The notes beneath the pieces are model-generated. The model had not been told where the DNA came from. It did not search any database and saw only the letters and a program-made list of their open reading frames with translations. Shown piece by piece: positions 30,936 to 37,311 of a DNA stretch of 37,311 nt; the stretch's first letter is position 1; every line of letters begins with the position of its first letter. Origin of the DNA: an uncultured Eubacteriales bacterium (GTDB taxonomy: Bacteria > Bacillota > Clostridia > Christensenellales > CAG-138); contig UQOG01000008.1 of assembly GCA_900542615.1 (NCBI GenBank), positions 1 through 37,311 of the forward strand. Direction: 5' to 3'. The translations under genes and the position numbers were made by a program.

Positions 30936-31958
30936 TTGAAAACCAGCGATTTTTACTATGACCTGCCGCCGGAGCTGATCGCCCAGACCCCCATTGCGGA
31001 TCGCAGCGCGTCCCGGCTGCTGGTGTATCAACGGGCGCAACAGCGAATCACAGACGGGACCTTCACGGACATCCTCCAATATCTGCGCCCGGGGGACGTA
31101 CTGGTCCGCAACACCACCCGTGTGCTGCCGGCCCACCTCCATGGCCACCGGCCGGATACCGGCGGAACCATGGAGTTTCTACTGCTCAAACGCCTGGATG
31201 AACGCCGCTGGGAATGCCTGGTGCGTCCGGGCCGCAGGGCCCGGGAAGGCCGGGTGTTCACCATCAGCGACCAGCTCCGGGCCGTTATCCGGGAACCCAC
31301 GGACGCAGGCGGCCGGGTGGTGGAATTCCAGTTTGAAGGCATCTTTGAAGAGGTGTTGGAGCAGGCGGGGGAAGTGCCCCTCCCTCCCTATATTAGAGAG
31401 CGTCTGGAGGATAAGGAGCGATACCAGACGGTATATGCCCGGGAAAACGGCTCGGCAGCCGCGCCCACAGCGGGCCTGCACTTTACCCCCCAGCTGCTCC
31501 AGGCTGTGGCGGAAATGGGCGTGCCCATTGTGGACGTGCTGCTGCACGTGGGCCTGGGCACCTTCCGGCCGGTTTCGGTGGAAAATGTGGAAGACCACCA
31601 CATGCATACGGAATACTATGAGGTGACCCCCCAGGCGGCGGCCACCATCAACCAGGCCCGGGCCAATGGGGGCCGGATCTTTGCCGTGGGCACCACCACC
31701 TGCCGCACCCTGGAAAGCGTCACGGACGAGGCCGGTGTGGTGCATAGCCAGACGGGCTGGACGGGCATCTTTATCACCCCCGGCTACCGGTTCAAGGCGG
31801 TGGATGCCCTGATCACCAACTTCCACCTGCCCGAGTCCACCCTGCTGATGCTGGTGAGCGCCATGTGCAGCCGGGAGGAAATGCTGAAGGTCTATGAGCA
31901 CGCGGTTCAGGAGCGGTACCGGTTTTTCAGCTTTGGGGACGCCATGCTGATCGTATAA
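30936..31958 (+). CDS. queA: S-adenosylmethionine:tRNA ribosyltransferase-isomerase QueA
   Basis: QueA transfers and isomerises the ribosyl part of SAM onto preQ1 at position 34 of tRNAs with GUN anticodons, giving epoxyqueuosine. The 340-residue protein shows the family opening DFYYDLPPELIAQTPIADRSASRLLV, the segments PAHLHGHRPDTGG, ENGSAAAPTAGLHFTPQLL, HVGLGTFRPV and TNFHLPESTLLMLVSAM-like C terminus. Start is TTG at 30936; GGAG and GGAA sit upstream. It is the first gene of an eight-gene operon, next to tgt as in many bacteria. Confidence 0.97.
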   Translation: MKTSDFYYDLPPELIAQTPIADRSASRLLVYQRAQQRITDGTFTDILQYLRPGDVLVRNTTRVLPAHLHGHRPDTGGTMEFLLLKRLDERRWECLVRPGRRAREGRVFTISDQLRAVIREPTDAGGRVVEFQFEGIFEEVLEQAGEVPLPPYIRERLEDKERYQTVYARENGSAAAPTAGLHFTPQLLQAVAEMGVPIVDVLLHVGLGTFRPVSVENVEDHHMHTEYYEVTPQAAATINQARANGGRIFAVGTTTCRTLESVTDEAGVVHSQTGWTGIFITPGYRFKAVDALITNFHLPESTLLMLVSAMCSREEMLKVYEHAVQERYRFFSFGDAMLIV

Positions 31959-31966
31959 GGAGTATC

Positions 31967-33091
31967 ATGCGCAATCCTGCTTTTCGTTTTGAGCTTTTGC
32001 ACGTATGCGCCCAGTCCGGCGCCCGCCGGGGCCGCCTGCATACCCCCCACGGGGTCATCGAGACCCCCTGCTATATGCCGGTGGGCACCCAGGCCACGGT
32101 AAAGGCCATGCTGCCCCGGGATCTCAAGGAGATCGGCACCATGATCCTGCTGGCCAATACCTACCATCTATTTGAGCGGCCGGGCCATGCCCTGGTGCAG
32201 GAGGCGGGCGGCCTGCATCGCTTTATGCGCTGGGATGGGCCCATCCTTACGGACAGCGGCGGGTTCCAGGTATTCAGCCTGGCCGCCTCCAACAAGATCC
32301 GGGAGGATGGGGTGGAATTCCGCTCCCTGCTGGACGGCCGCACCCATTTCTTTACCCCGGAATCCGTCATGGAGATCGAGCAGGCCCTGGGGGCGGACAT
32401 CGCCATGGCCTTTGACGAGTGCGCCCCCTTTCCCAGCGACCGGGATTATACCATAGCCGCCATGAACCGGACCCATCGCTGGGTCCAGCGGTGCATCGCC
32501 GCCCACACCCGGGAGGATCAGGCCCTGTTCGGCATCGTCCAGGGGGGCATGTTTGGGGATCTTCGCATTCAGAGCGCAAAGTTCCTGGCGGACCTGGATA
32601 TGACCGGCTACGGCATCGGCGGCCTGTCCGTTGGGGAGCCCAAGCCCCTCATGTACGAGATGCTGGAAACCCTCATGCCCCACCTGCCCGCGGACCGGCC
32701 CCGGTATCTGATGGGGGTGGGCAGTCCGGATTGCCTGGTGGAAGGCGCCATCCGGGGCATTGACATGTTTGACTGCGTGCTCCAGACCCGCATCGCCCGC
32801 AACGGCCTGGCCCTCACCGGCAACGGCAAGCTCATGCTGCGCAATGCGGCCTTTGCCAGGGATTTCCAGCCCATCGAGCCGGGCTGCGACTGCTATGCCT
32901 GTACCGGCGGCTTTACCCGGGCTTATATCCGCCACCTGGTCAAATGCAAAGAGATTCTGGCCAGCCAGCTGATCACCCTCCATAACCTGCGCTTTTCCCT
33001 CCGGCTGATGGAATCCGTCCGCAAGGCCATCGAGGAGGACCGGCTGCTGGATCTAAGGGATGAACTGGCCGCAAAGGGGGCGCTTTCCTGA
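31967..33091 (+). CDS. tgt: tRNA-guanine transglycosylase Tgt
   Basis: Tgt exchanges guanine-34 for preQ1 in tRNA, the step before QueA. The 374-residue protein has the (beta/alpha)8 motifs TDSGGFQVFSL (Asp96), GIGGLSVGEP, the nucleophile Asp269 in MFDCVLQTR, and the zinc site CDCYAC with Cys307, Cys309, Cys312 and His339. The usual sequence around the nucleophile is VLPTR; here Gln replaces Pro273, otherwise the active site is intact. GGAG stands four bases before the ATG. The stop overlaps the tsaE start by one base. Confidence 0.97.
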   Translation: MRNPAFRFELLHVCAQSGARRGRLHTPHGVIETPCYMPVGTQATVKAMLPRDLKEIGTMILLANTYHLFERPGHALVQEAGGLHRFMRWDGPILTDSGGFQVFSLAASNKIREDGVEFRSLLDGRTHFFTPESVMEIEQALGADIAMAFDECAPFPSDRDYTIAAMNRTHRWVQRCIAAHTREDQALFGIVQGGMFGDLRIQSAKFLADLDMTGYGIGGLSVGEPKPLMYEMLETLMPHLPADRPRYLMGVGSPDCLVEGAIRGIDMFDCVLQTRIARNGLALTGNGKLMLRNAAFARDFQPIEPGCDCYACTGGFTRAYIRHLVKCKEILASQLITLHNLRFSLRLMESVRKAIEEDRLLDLRDELAAKGALS

Positions 33092-33552
33092 TGCCATGTA
33101 GCAAGGAATACCAGGCTTTGTCCGAAGCCCAATTGGCCCAGCTGGGGCGCGCCCTGTCCCATGCGCTGTTCCCGGGGGCTTTTATCGCTTTGTTCGGAGA
33201 CCTGGGGGCGGGCAAAACCGCCTTGACCCGGGCCATTGGCCAGGGATTGGGCATACAGGATATCCAATCCCCCACCTTTACCATCGTGCGGGAGCACCGG
33301 GAGGGCCGGCTCCCCCTGTTCCATTTCGACGCATACCGGCTGGGCAGCGGCGAGGAGCTATATGCCATCGGGTATGGGGATTACCTGGCCCAGCAAGGGG
33401 TCGTGGTGATGGAATGGTGCGAAAACGTGCCGGATGCCCTGCCTGCCCAACGCTTGGAGATCCACCTCGCCGGCAGCGGCATGGAGCCCCGTCAGGCCCT
33501 GCTGCGGGCCACAGACCCGGCACATTGTAAGCTTTTGGAGGCATTGCCATGA
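33091..33552 (+). CDS. tsaE: tRNA threonylcarbamoyladenosine biosynthesis ATPase TsaE
   Basis: TsaE is a small P-loop ATPase that activates the TsaB-TsaD complex making t6A at position 37 of tRNAs. The 153-residue protein has Walker A GDLGAGKTAL (36-45), SPTFTIVREH and FHFDAYRL, all family hallmarks. It starts on the last base of the tgt stop (TGATG) and ends in an ATGA overlap with tsaB, so translation is coupled. Confidence 0.95.
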   Translation: MPCSKEYQALSEAQLAQLGRALSHALFPGAFIALFGDLGAGKTALTRAIGQGLGIQDIQSPTFTIVREHREGRLPLFHFDAYRLGSGEELYAIGYGDYLAQQGVVVMEWCENVPDALPAQRLEIHLAGSGMEPRQALLRATDPAHCKLLEALP

Positions 33553-34193
33553 TCCTGTTAGCCATTTCCACCTCCGGCCCTGCAGCCTCCGCCGCCCTGT
33601 TGGAGGACGGCGCGATCCTGCAAGCCGCCGCAGGGCCCCGGGAGCGCACCCACAGTGAGACCATCATGGATCTGATCCAGCAGGCTTGCGGCCACGTGGA
33701 GCCCGATAGCATCGACGCCATTGCCGTGGACGTGGGCCCCGGTTCCTTTACCGGGGTGCGCATCGGCGTATGCGTAGCCAACGCCATGGCCAAGGCCTGG
33801 CAAAAGCCTGTGATCCCCGTCAGCTCCCTTGCCGCCCTTATCCATGGGTTCGAGGGCCCCGGCCCCGTATGCGCCCTGCTGGATTGCCGGAACGGCAATG
33901 GCTACGCCATGGCGGCGGAAAACGGAAGGGTGACGCTGCCGGAATCCGCCGTGGTAGTGGAGGAATTGCTGCGCCAATTGCCCCCTGGGACCTGCGTCGT
34001 AGGGGACGGCGCGGCCGCATACCAGGCGGCCATCCGGGAGGCGGTGCCGGGCGCCGTGTTGCTGGGGGGCCGGATCGTAACCGGGGAGGCCGTAGGCGCC
34101 TGCGCCTTCTTTAAGGCTGGGGTCGCCGAGGCGATTCCCCTCTATCTTCGTCCCGCCCAGGCGGAACGCCTGTATAAGGAGAAGCATCCATGA
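33549..34193 (+). CDS. tsaB: tRNA threonylcarbamoyladenosine biosynthesis protein TsaB
   Basis: TsaB is the inactive ASKHA-fold partner that forms a dimer with TsaD in t6A synthesis. The 214-residue protein opens MILLAISTSGPAASAALL and contains RTHSETIMDLIQQ and VDVGPGSFTGVRIG, the defining segments. It overlaps tsaE and rimI by four bases each (ATGA). TsaD, often the next gene but one, is not in the window. Confidence 0.95.
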   Translation: MILLAISTSGPAASAALLEDGAILQAAAGPRERTHSETIMDLIQQACGHVEPDSIDAIAVDVGPGSFTGVRIGVCVANAMAKAWQKPVIPVSSLAALIHGFEGPGPVCALLDCRNGNGYAMAAENGRVTLPESAVVVEELLRQLPPGTCVVGDGAAAYQAAIREAVPGAVLLGGRIVTGEAVGACAFFKAGVAEAIPLYLRPAQAERLYKEKHP

Positions 34194-34672
34194 GCCAGGC
34201 CATATGGTTTCGTTCCGCGCAGCGGCGCGATGTACCCCGGATCGCCCAGCTGGAACAGGTCTGCTTCCGCTCCCCCTGGAGCGAAAAATCCCTGATGGGG
34301 GAAATGAAAAACCCCCTGGCCCATTACCGGGTGGGAGTGCTGGAGGAGGCCATCCAGGCCTATGGGGGCATGTGGATCTACTTTGGAGAGGCCCATTTGA
34401 CCAATGTGGCCGTTGCGCCGGAATACCGGCGGCAGGGCTATGGCCGGGCGCTGATGCTGGACCTGATCCAGACCGCCCTCCTACACGGGGCGGAGCGTAT
34501 GACCCTGGAGGTGCGGGAGCATAACCAAGCGGCCCAGGCCCTTTACAAGGGCTTGGGGTTTGAAACCGCCGGCCGCCGCAAACGCTATTACAGCGACACC
34601 GGGGAGGACGCGTTTATCATGTGGAACGATCATTTGGCGGCGCAAGTCGCCCCGCCCCCGTTTCACATCTAA
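34190..34672 (+). CDS. rimI: Ribosomal protein N-acetyltransferase RimI-like
   Basis: GNAT-family enzyme of 160 residues. Motif A is NVAVAPEYRRQGYGRALM and motif B includes EVREHNQAAQALYKGLGF, the pattern of RimI, which acetylates the N terminus of ribosomal protein S18 in enterobacteria. Its gene is often located in t6A clusters, as here. The actual substrate in this organism is unknown. ATGA overlap with tsaB. Confidence 0.9.
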   Translation: MSQAIWFRSAQRRDVPRIAQLEQVCFRSPWSEKSLMGEMKNPLAHYRVGVLEEAIQAYGGMWIYFGEAHLTNVAVAPEYRRQGYGRALMLDLIQTALLHGAERMTLEVREHNQAAQALYKGLGFETAGRRKRYYSDTGEDAFIMWNDHLAAQVAPPPFHI

Positions 34673-34703
34673 CCATACAAACACACAGGAGGAACAGTTT
34701 TTT

Positions 34704-35084
34704 ATGAAGCAATCCATCGTTAGCCCCAACGCGCCCGCGGCCCTTGGCCCCTATTGCCATGCCACGGTTTCCGGCAAGCTGGTGTTCGTCTCCGGCACCC
34801 TGGGGATCGATCCCGCCAGCGGCAAGCTGGCCGAAGGGGTGGAAGCCCAGGCAACCCAGGTGATGAAAAATCTGGAGGCGGTCCTTAAGGATGCCGGCTC
34901 CAGCCTGCAGCACGCCCTCAAGGCCACCATCTTCCTGACGGATCTGAACGATTTCGCCGCCGTGAACAAGATCTATGGCGACGCCTTCCAGGGGGTGTAT
35001 CCCGCCCGCTCCTGCTTCCAGGTGAGTAAGTTGCCCGGCGGCGCATCCGTGGAGATCGAGCTGATCGCCGAGCTGGCGGAGTAA
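34704..35084 (+). CDS. ridA: RidA/YjgF family enamine/imine deaminase
   Basis: RidA hydrolyses reactive enamines and imines formed by PLP enzymes such as threonine dehydratase. The 126-residue protein opens IVSPNAPAALGPYCHA and contains the conserved C-terminal signature YPARSCFQVSKLPGGASVEIELIAE including the active-site Arg. The ATG at 34704 has GGAGG eleven bases upstream; a longer frame starting at 34560 runs inside rimI and is rejected. Confidence 0.96.
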   Translation: MKQSIVSPNAPAALGPYCHATVSGKLVFVSGTLGIDPASGKLAEGVEAQATQVMKNLEAVLKDAGSSLQHALKATIFLTDLNDFAAVNKIYGDAFQGVYPARSCFQVSKLPGGASVEIELIAELAE

Positions 35085-35088
35085 AGCC

Positions 35089-36282
35089 ATGGAGCGGCCC
35101 AGCCCACCGTTCCCCTTTCTGTATCGCCCCATGGTGGCGGCCGCCCTGGGGGCGGGGCTGGGTATTGTCTTTTTTCGCACGTTGTCAGGCGCAGGCCCTC
35201 TTTTGGCCCTGTGCCTGTTTTCTATTTTGGGGCTTGCCTGCTGGCTGAAAGGGCTGCCGCCTCTGCGCACCTTTTGCCTGGCCGTGGTTTTCGCGCTGTT
35301 GCGCACGCTGCTCCTGCCGGAGCTCACCCTGCCCCAGGCCGTAATGGCCCCCTTTGAACGCGCCCGGGAGGCCCTGCTCCAGATCACCGGCAGGCTCTTC
35401 CCCCAACAGGACGGCGCCCTGCTCTGCGCCATGCTCTGGGGCGACAAGTCCCAGCTGGATACCGGCTTGCGGGCCGCCTATCAAGGGGCCGGCGTGGCCC
35501 ATATCCTAGCTCTGTCCGGCCTGCACGTCTCCTTTGTGGCCATGGCGCTGAACCGGCTCACCCAACGGGTGGATATCCGCTTGCGCCTGGCCCTGACCGC
35601 CGCCGCCCTGTTCGCCTATTGCGCCATCGCCGCCTTCCCCGCCTCCCTGGTCCGGGCCACCCTCATGTGCCTTTGTCCCCTCTGCGCCCAGGCCCTGGGC
35701 CGGAAAAAGGATCAGCCCAGCAGCATTGCCTTTGCGGCCCTGTGCATCCTCTTCTGCGCCCCCAGCGCCCTATGGGACATCGGCTTCCAGCTCTCCTTCG
35801 GCGCGGTGATCGCCATCGCCATGCTGGCCGCGCCCCTGGCGGACCGCCTGCCCTTTCCCCAGGAGCTGTCCGAATCCATCGCGGTTTCCATCTGCGGCCT
35901 GCTTGGCACCTTGCCCCTATCTGCCTATCACTTTAAGGAGCTGCCCCTCCTCTCCCTCTTCGCAAACCTGCTCATCCTCCCCCTGGTGCCTTTCGCTTTC
36001 CTTTGGTCCATGGCCGCCTGCTTGCTGGGGCTGCTCTATGATCCCCTGGGCGCCCTCATGGCGCCGGTGGGCCGCTTGCTCCTCAACGGCATGAACGGCG
36101 CCGCAACAGCCGTGGCCGGCTTCCCCCTCTCCCTCCTGGAGGTCCCAAAGCCTTCCCTGCTCTCCTGCTGCCTCTTTTACGGGGCCATGCTGCTCCTCTC
36201 CCGCTTCTGCCTGCTGCCCGCCCGGAAAAAGGCCCTGGCTGCCGCGGGTTTGTTTGCCGCCGCCTTCCTGCTCATGGTATAA
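35089..36282 (+). CDS. comEC: Short ComEC/Rec2-type competence membrane protein without the metallo-beta-lactamase domain
   Basis: This 397-residue integral membrane protein has the ComEC core motif VAHILALSGLHVSFVAM (about residues 136-152), followed by about seven hydrophobic helices and the motifs PASLVRATLMC and DIGFQLSFGAVIAIA. ComEC forms the DNA channel in natural transformation. Full-length ComEC proteins are roughly 700-800 residues with an N-terminal OB-like domain and a C-terminal metallo-beta-lactamase domain; both are absent. The frame closes with a natural stop after a hydrophobic helix and basic residues, and holA follows directly, so this is not a frameshift within the window. 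GGAG precedes the ATG at good distance. It may be a dedicated channel variant or a remnant. Confidence 0.85.
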   Translation: MERPSPPFPFLYRPMVAAALGAGLGIVFFRTLSGAGPLLALCLFSILGLACWLKGLPPLRTFCLAVVFALLRTLLLPELTLPQAVMAPFERAREALLQITGRLFPQQDGALLCAMLWGDKSQLDTGLRAAYQGAGVAHILALSGLHVSFVAMALNRLTQRVDIRLRLALTAAALFAYCAIAAFPASLVRATLMCLCPLCAQALGRKKDQPSSIAFAALCILFCAPSALWDIGFQLSFGAVIAIAMLAAPLADRLPFPQELSESIAVSICGLLGTLPLSAYHFKELPLLSLFANLLILPLVPFAFLWSMAACLLGLLYDPLGALMAPVGRLLLNGMNGAATAVAGFPLSLLEVPKPSLLSCCLFYGAMLLLSRFCLLPARKKALAAAGLFAAAFLLMV

Positions 36283-36283
36283 T
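36254..36283 (+). promoter_or_regulatory. Possible internal promoter ending seven bases before holA
   Basis: TTGCCG (36254-36259), 18-base spacer, perfect TATAAT (36278-36283) overlapping the comEC stop. The predicted start of transcription falls on the holA ATG at 36290. The hexamer may be a chance product of the GTA-TAA codons. Confidence 0.3.
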
Positions 36284-36289
36284 GACGAT

Positions 36290-37282
36290 ATGGATATTCG
36301 TAGCTTTTTTCAAGCCCTGAAGGCCCAGCGCCTATCCGGGGCCTACCTGCTTTGCGGGGAGGAGGAATTCCTCAAGGACCAGGCCCTGGCCGCCTGCGTC
36401 GGGCAAATCGACCCGGTCTCCCGGGAGCTGAATCTGGAATACCTGGACGCCGGCAGCGTGGACGACGTGACCAACGCCTGCGAAACGCTCCCCTTCTTTG
36501 CCGACCGCCGGCTGGTGGTATGCCGTTTTTTGCCCCAGGGGGACGCGGGCAAGGCCCTGGCCGCCTATCTGTCCAGGCTGCCGGATACCACCCTGCTGCT
36601 CTTTTTCCTACGGGGAAAGGCGGATGAAAAGCTGAGCCTGGTCAAAGCCCTGCGCAAGCAGGACCGAGTGGCGGATTTTGACCCGCTCTCCCCCCAGGAG
36701 GCCGTCCGATGGGTGTGCAAGCAGGCCGTCCGGCTCCAGGGCGCCATCACCCAGTCCGACGCCCGGTTCCTGGTGGAGCTGGTGGGGGTCCAGGTGGCCA
36801 ACCTGAACAACGAGCTGACCAAAGCGGCCTTTTATGCCGGCCACGGCCAGGAGATCACCCGGGACGCCATCGCCGCCTGCGTTACCCGGAACCCGGAGCT
36901 GCGGGTATTCGACATGGTGGACGCCTTCCTGGCAGGGAAAGCCCAGGAGGGCCTGCGGATCTACCATCACATGCTTTCGGAGGGGGAAAGCCCCTTTCGC
37001 ATGGCGGCCCTGTTGGAGGGGAATTTCCGGCGCATGGCCCTGGCGAAAGCCTGCATGGAGCAAGGCATGGGCCGGGAGGAGGCCCTGAAGAAGCTGGGCA
37101 ACACCTTCCCCATGAAAAAGGCCTGGGATCAGGCCCGGGGTTATTCCAAGGCGCAGCTGCTGGAAAACCTCCGCCGCTTCGCCGACGTGGGGTATTTGCA
37201 GATTTCCGGGCAGGCCAAGGACGCGGACGCCCTGGAGCGGGCCTTGATCCTGTGTATGCCCAGCCGGGGCCTGCAGCGGTAA
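36290..37282 (+). CDS. holA: DNA polymerase III delta subunit HolA
   Basis: The delta subunit opens the sliding clamp in the clamp-loader complex. The 330-residue protein has the opening GAYLLCGEEEFLKDQAL, LPFFADRRLVVC, and C-terminal ELRVFDMVDAFLAGKAQEGL and helical collar region with EGNFRRMALAKA. The ATG at 36290 lies seven bases after the comEC stop without a clear ribosome site; a TTG at 36254 would extend the protein by 12 residues inside comEC. The comEC-holA order is common in Firmicutes. It is the last gene of the operon in this window; no terminator is visible in the 29 bases left. Confidence 0.95.
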   Translation: MDIRSFFQALKAQRLSGAYLLCGEEEFLKDQALAACVGQIDPVSRELNLEYLDAGSVDDVTNACETLPFFADRRLVVCRFLPQGDAGKALAAYLSRLPDTTLLLFFLRGKADEKLSLVKALRKQDRVADFDPLSPQEAVRWVCKQAVRLQGAITQSDARFLVELVGVQVANLNNELTKAAFYAGHGQEITRDAIAACVTRNPELRVFDMVDAFLAGKAQEGLRIYHHMLSEGESPFRMAALLEGNFRRMALAKACMEQGMGREEALKKLGNTFPMKKAWDQARGYSKAQLLENLRRFADVGYLQISGQAKDADALERALILCMPSRGLQR

Positions 37283-37311
37283 CGCCCGGGGGGCGGCGGC
37301 GGGTGGGCGAA

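Noticed and set aside
1..37311. A defence system, prophage, toxin-antitoxin pair or biosynthetic cluster
   Set aside because: I looked for nuclease, helicase, integrase, transposase, reverse transcriptase and synthetase-like genes and found none; all larger genes have housekeeping, envelope or sporulation roles.

Overview
The window looks like a chromosomal segment of a GC-rich, endospore-forming member of the Clostridia (Firmicutes). Evidence for sporulation is direct: a complete spoIIAA-spoIIAB-sigF operon, a gerA-type germinant receptor operon, yunB, and promoter sequences fitting sigma-H and sigma-G. Gene order such as dgt-dnaG-rpoD, queA-tgt, tsaE-tsaB-rimI and comEC-holA is also typical of Firmicutes. 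Genus cannot be assigned from sequence reading alone. I found no rRNA, tRNA, CRISPR array, prophage or insertion sequence, and no obvious defence island. The region reads as core genome with several poorly described envelope and sporulation genes.

Layout. (1) 129-12205, minus strand: a long co-directional run beginning with cdaA-cdaR (cyclic-di-AMP synthesis and its regulator). It continues through an FAD-dependent dehydrogenase, a beta-helix-like lipoprotein, a membrane-anchored beta-propeller protein, a GNAT acetyltransferase, and an ABC ATPase/FtsX-type permease pair with an exported Leu/Gly heptad-repeat protein. (2) 12303-12996: an unknown 84-residue protein (minus) and a DUF3006-type protein (plus). 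(3) 12993-17296, minus: gerAA-gerAB-gerAC plus a 60-residue two-helix membrane protein that fits the small D subunit of germinant receptors; a strong sigma-G-like promoter precedes gerAA. (4) 17575-21718, minus: a class A penicillin-binding protein and an exported SH3/peptidoglycan-binding protein. (5) 21879-23488, plus: yunB and a second exported protein sharing an unnamed C-terminal histidine-rich domain with the SH3 protein. (6) 23777-30668, minus: spoIIAA-AB-sigF, dnaG-rpoD, dgt and a polysaccharide deacetylase lipoprotein. (7) 30936-37282, plus: an eight-gene operon queA-tgt-tsaE-tsaB-rimI-ridA-comEC-holA.

How the parts fit. Sigma-H-like promoters before dgt, dnaG-rpoD and spoIIA would raise these genes at sporulation onset. 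Sigma-F then starts the forespore programme, yunB belongs to the sporulating cell, and the gerA operon is expressed late in the forespore. Envelope genes (PBP, deacetylase, peptidoglycan-binding proteins, c-di-AMP synthesis) surround these. The plus-strand operon modifies the tRNA anticodon region at positions 34 (QueA, Tgt) and 37 (TsaE, TsaB) and ends in a short ComEC and the DNA polymerase III delta subunit.

The most interesting items are the paired proteins with the unnamed five-histidine domain, the candidate germinant-receptor D subunit, the promoter set linking the genes to sporulation sigma factors, the ComEC lacking its nuclease-like domain, and two genes whose -10-like hexamer sits exactly where a leaderless transcript would need it.
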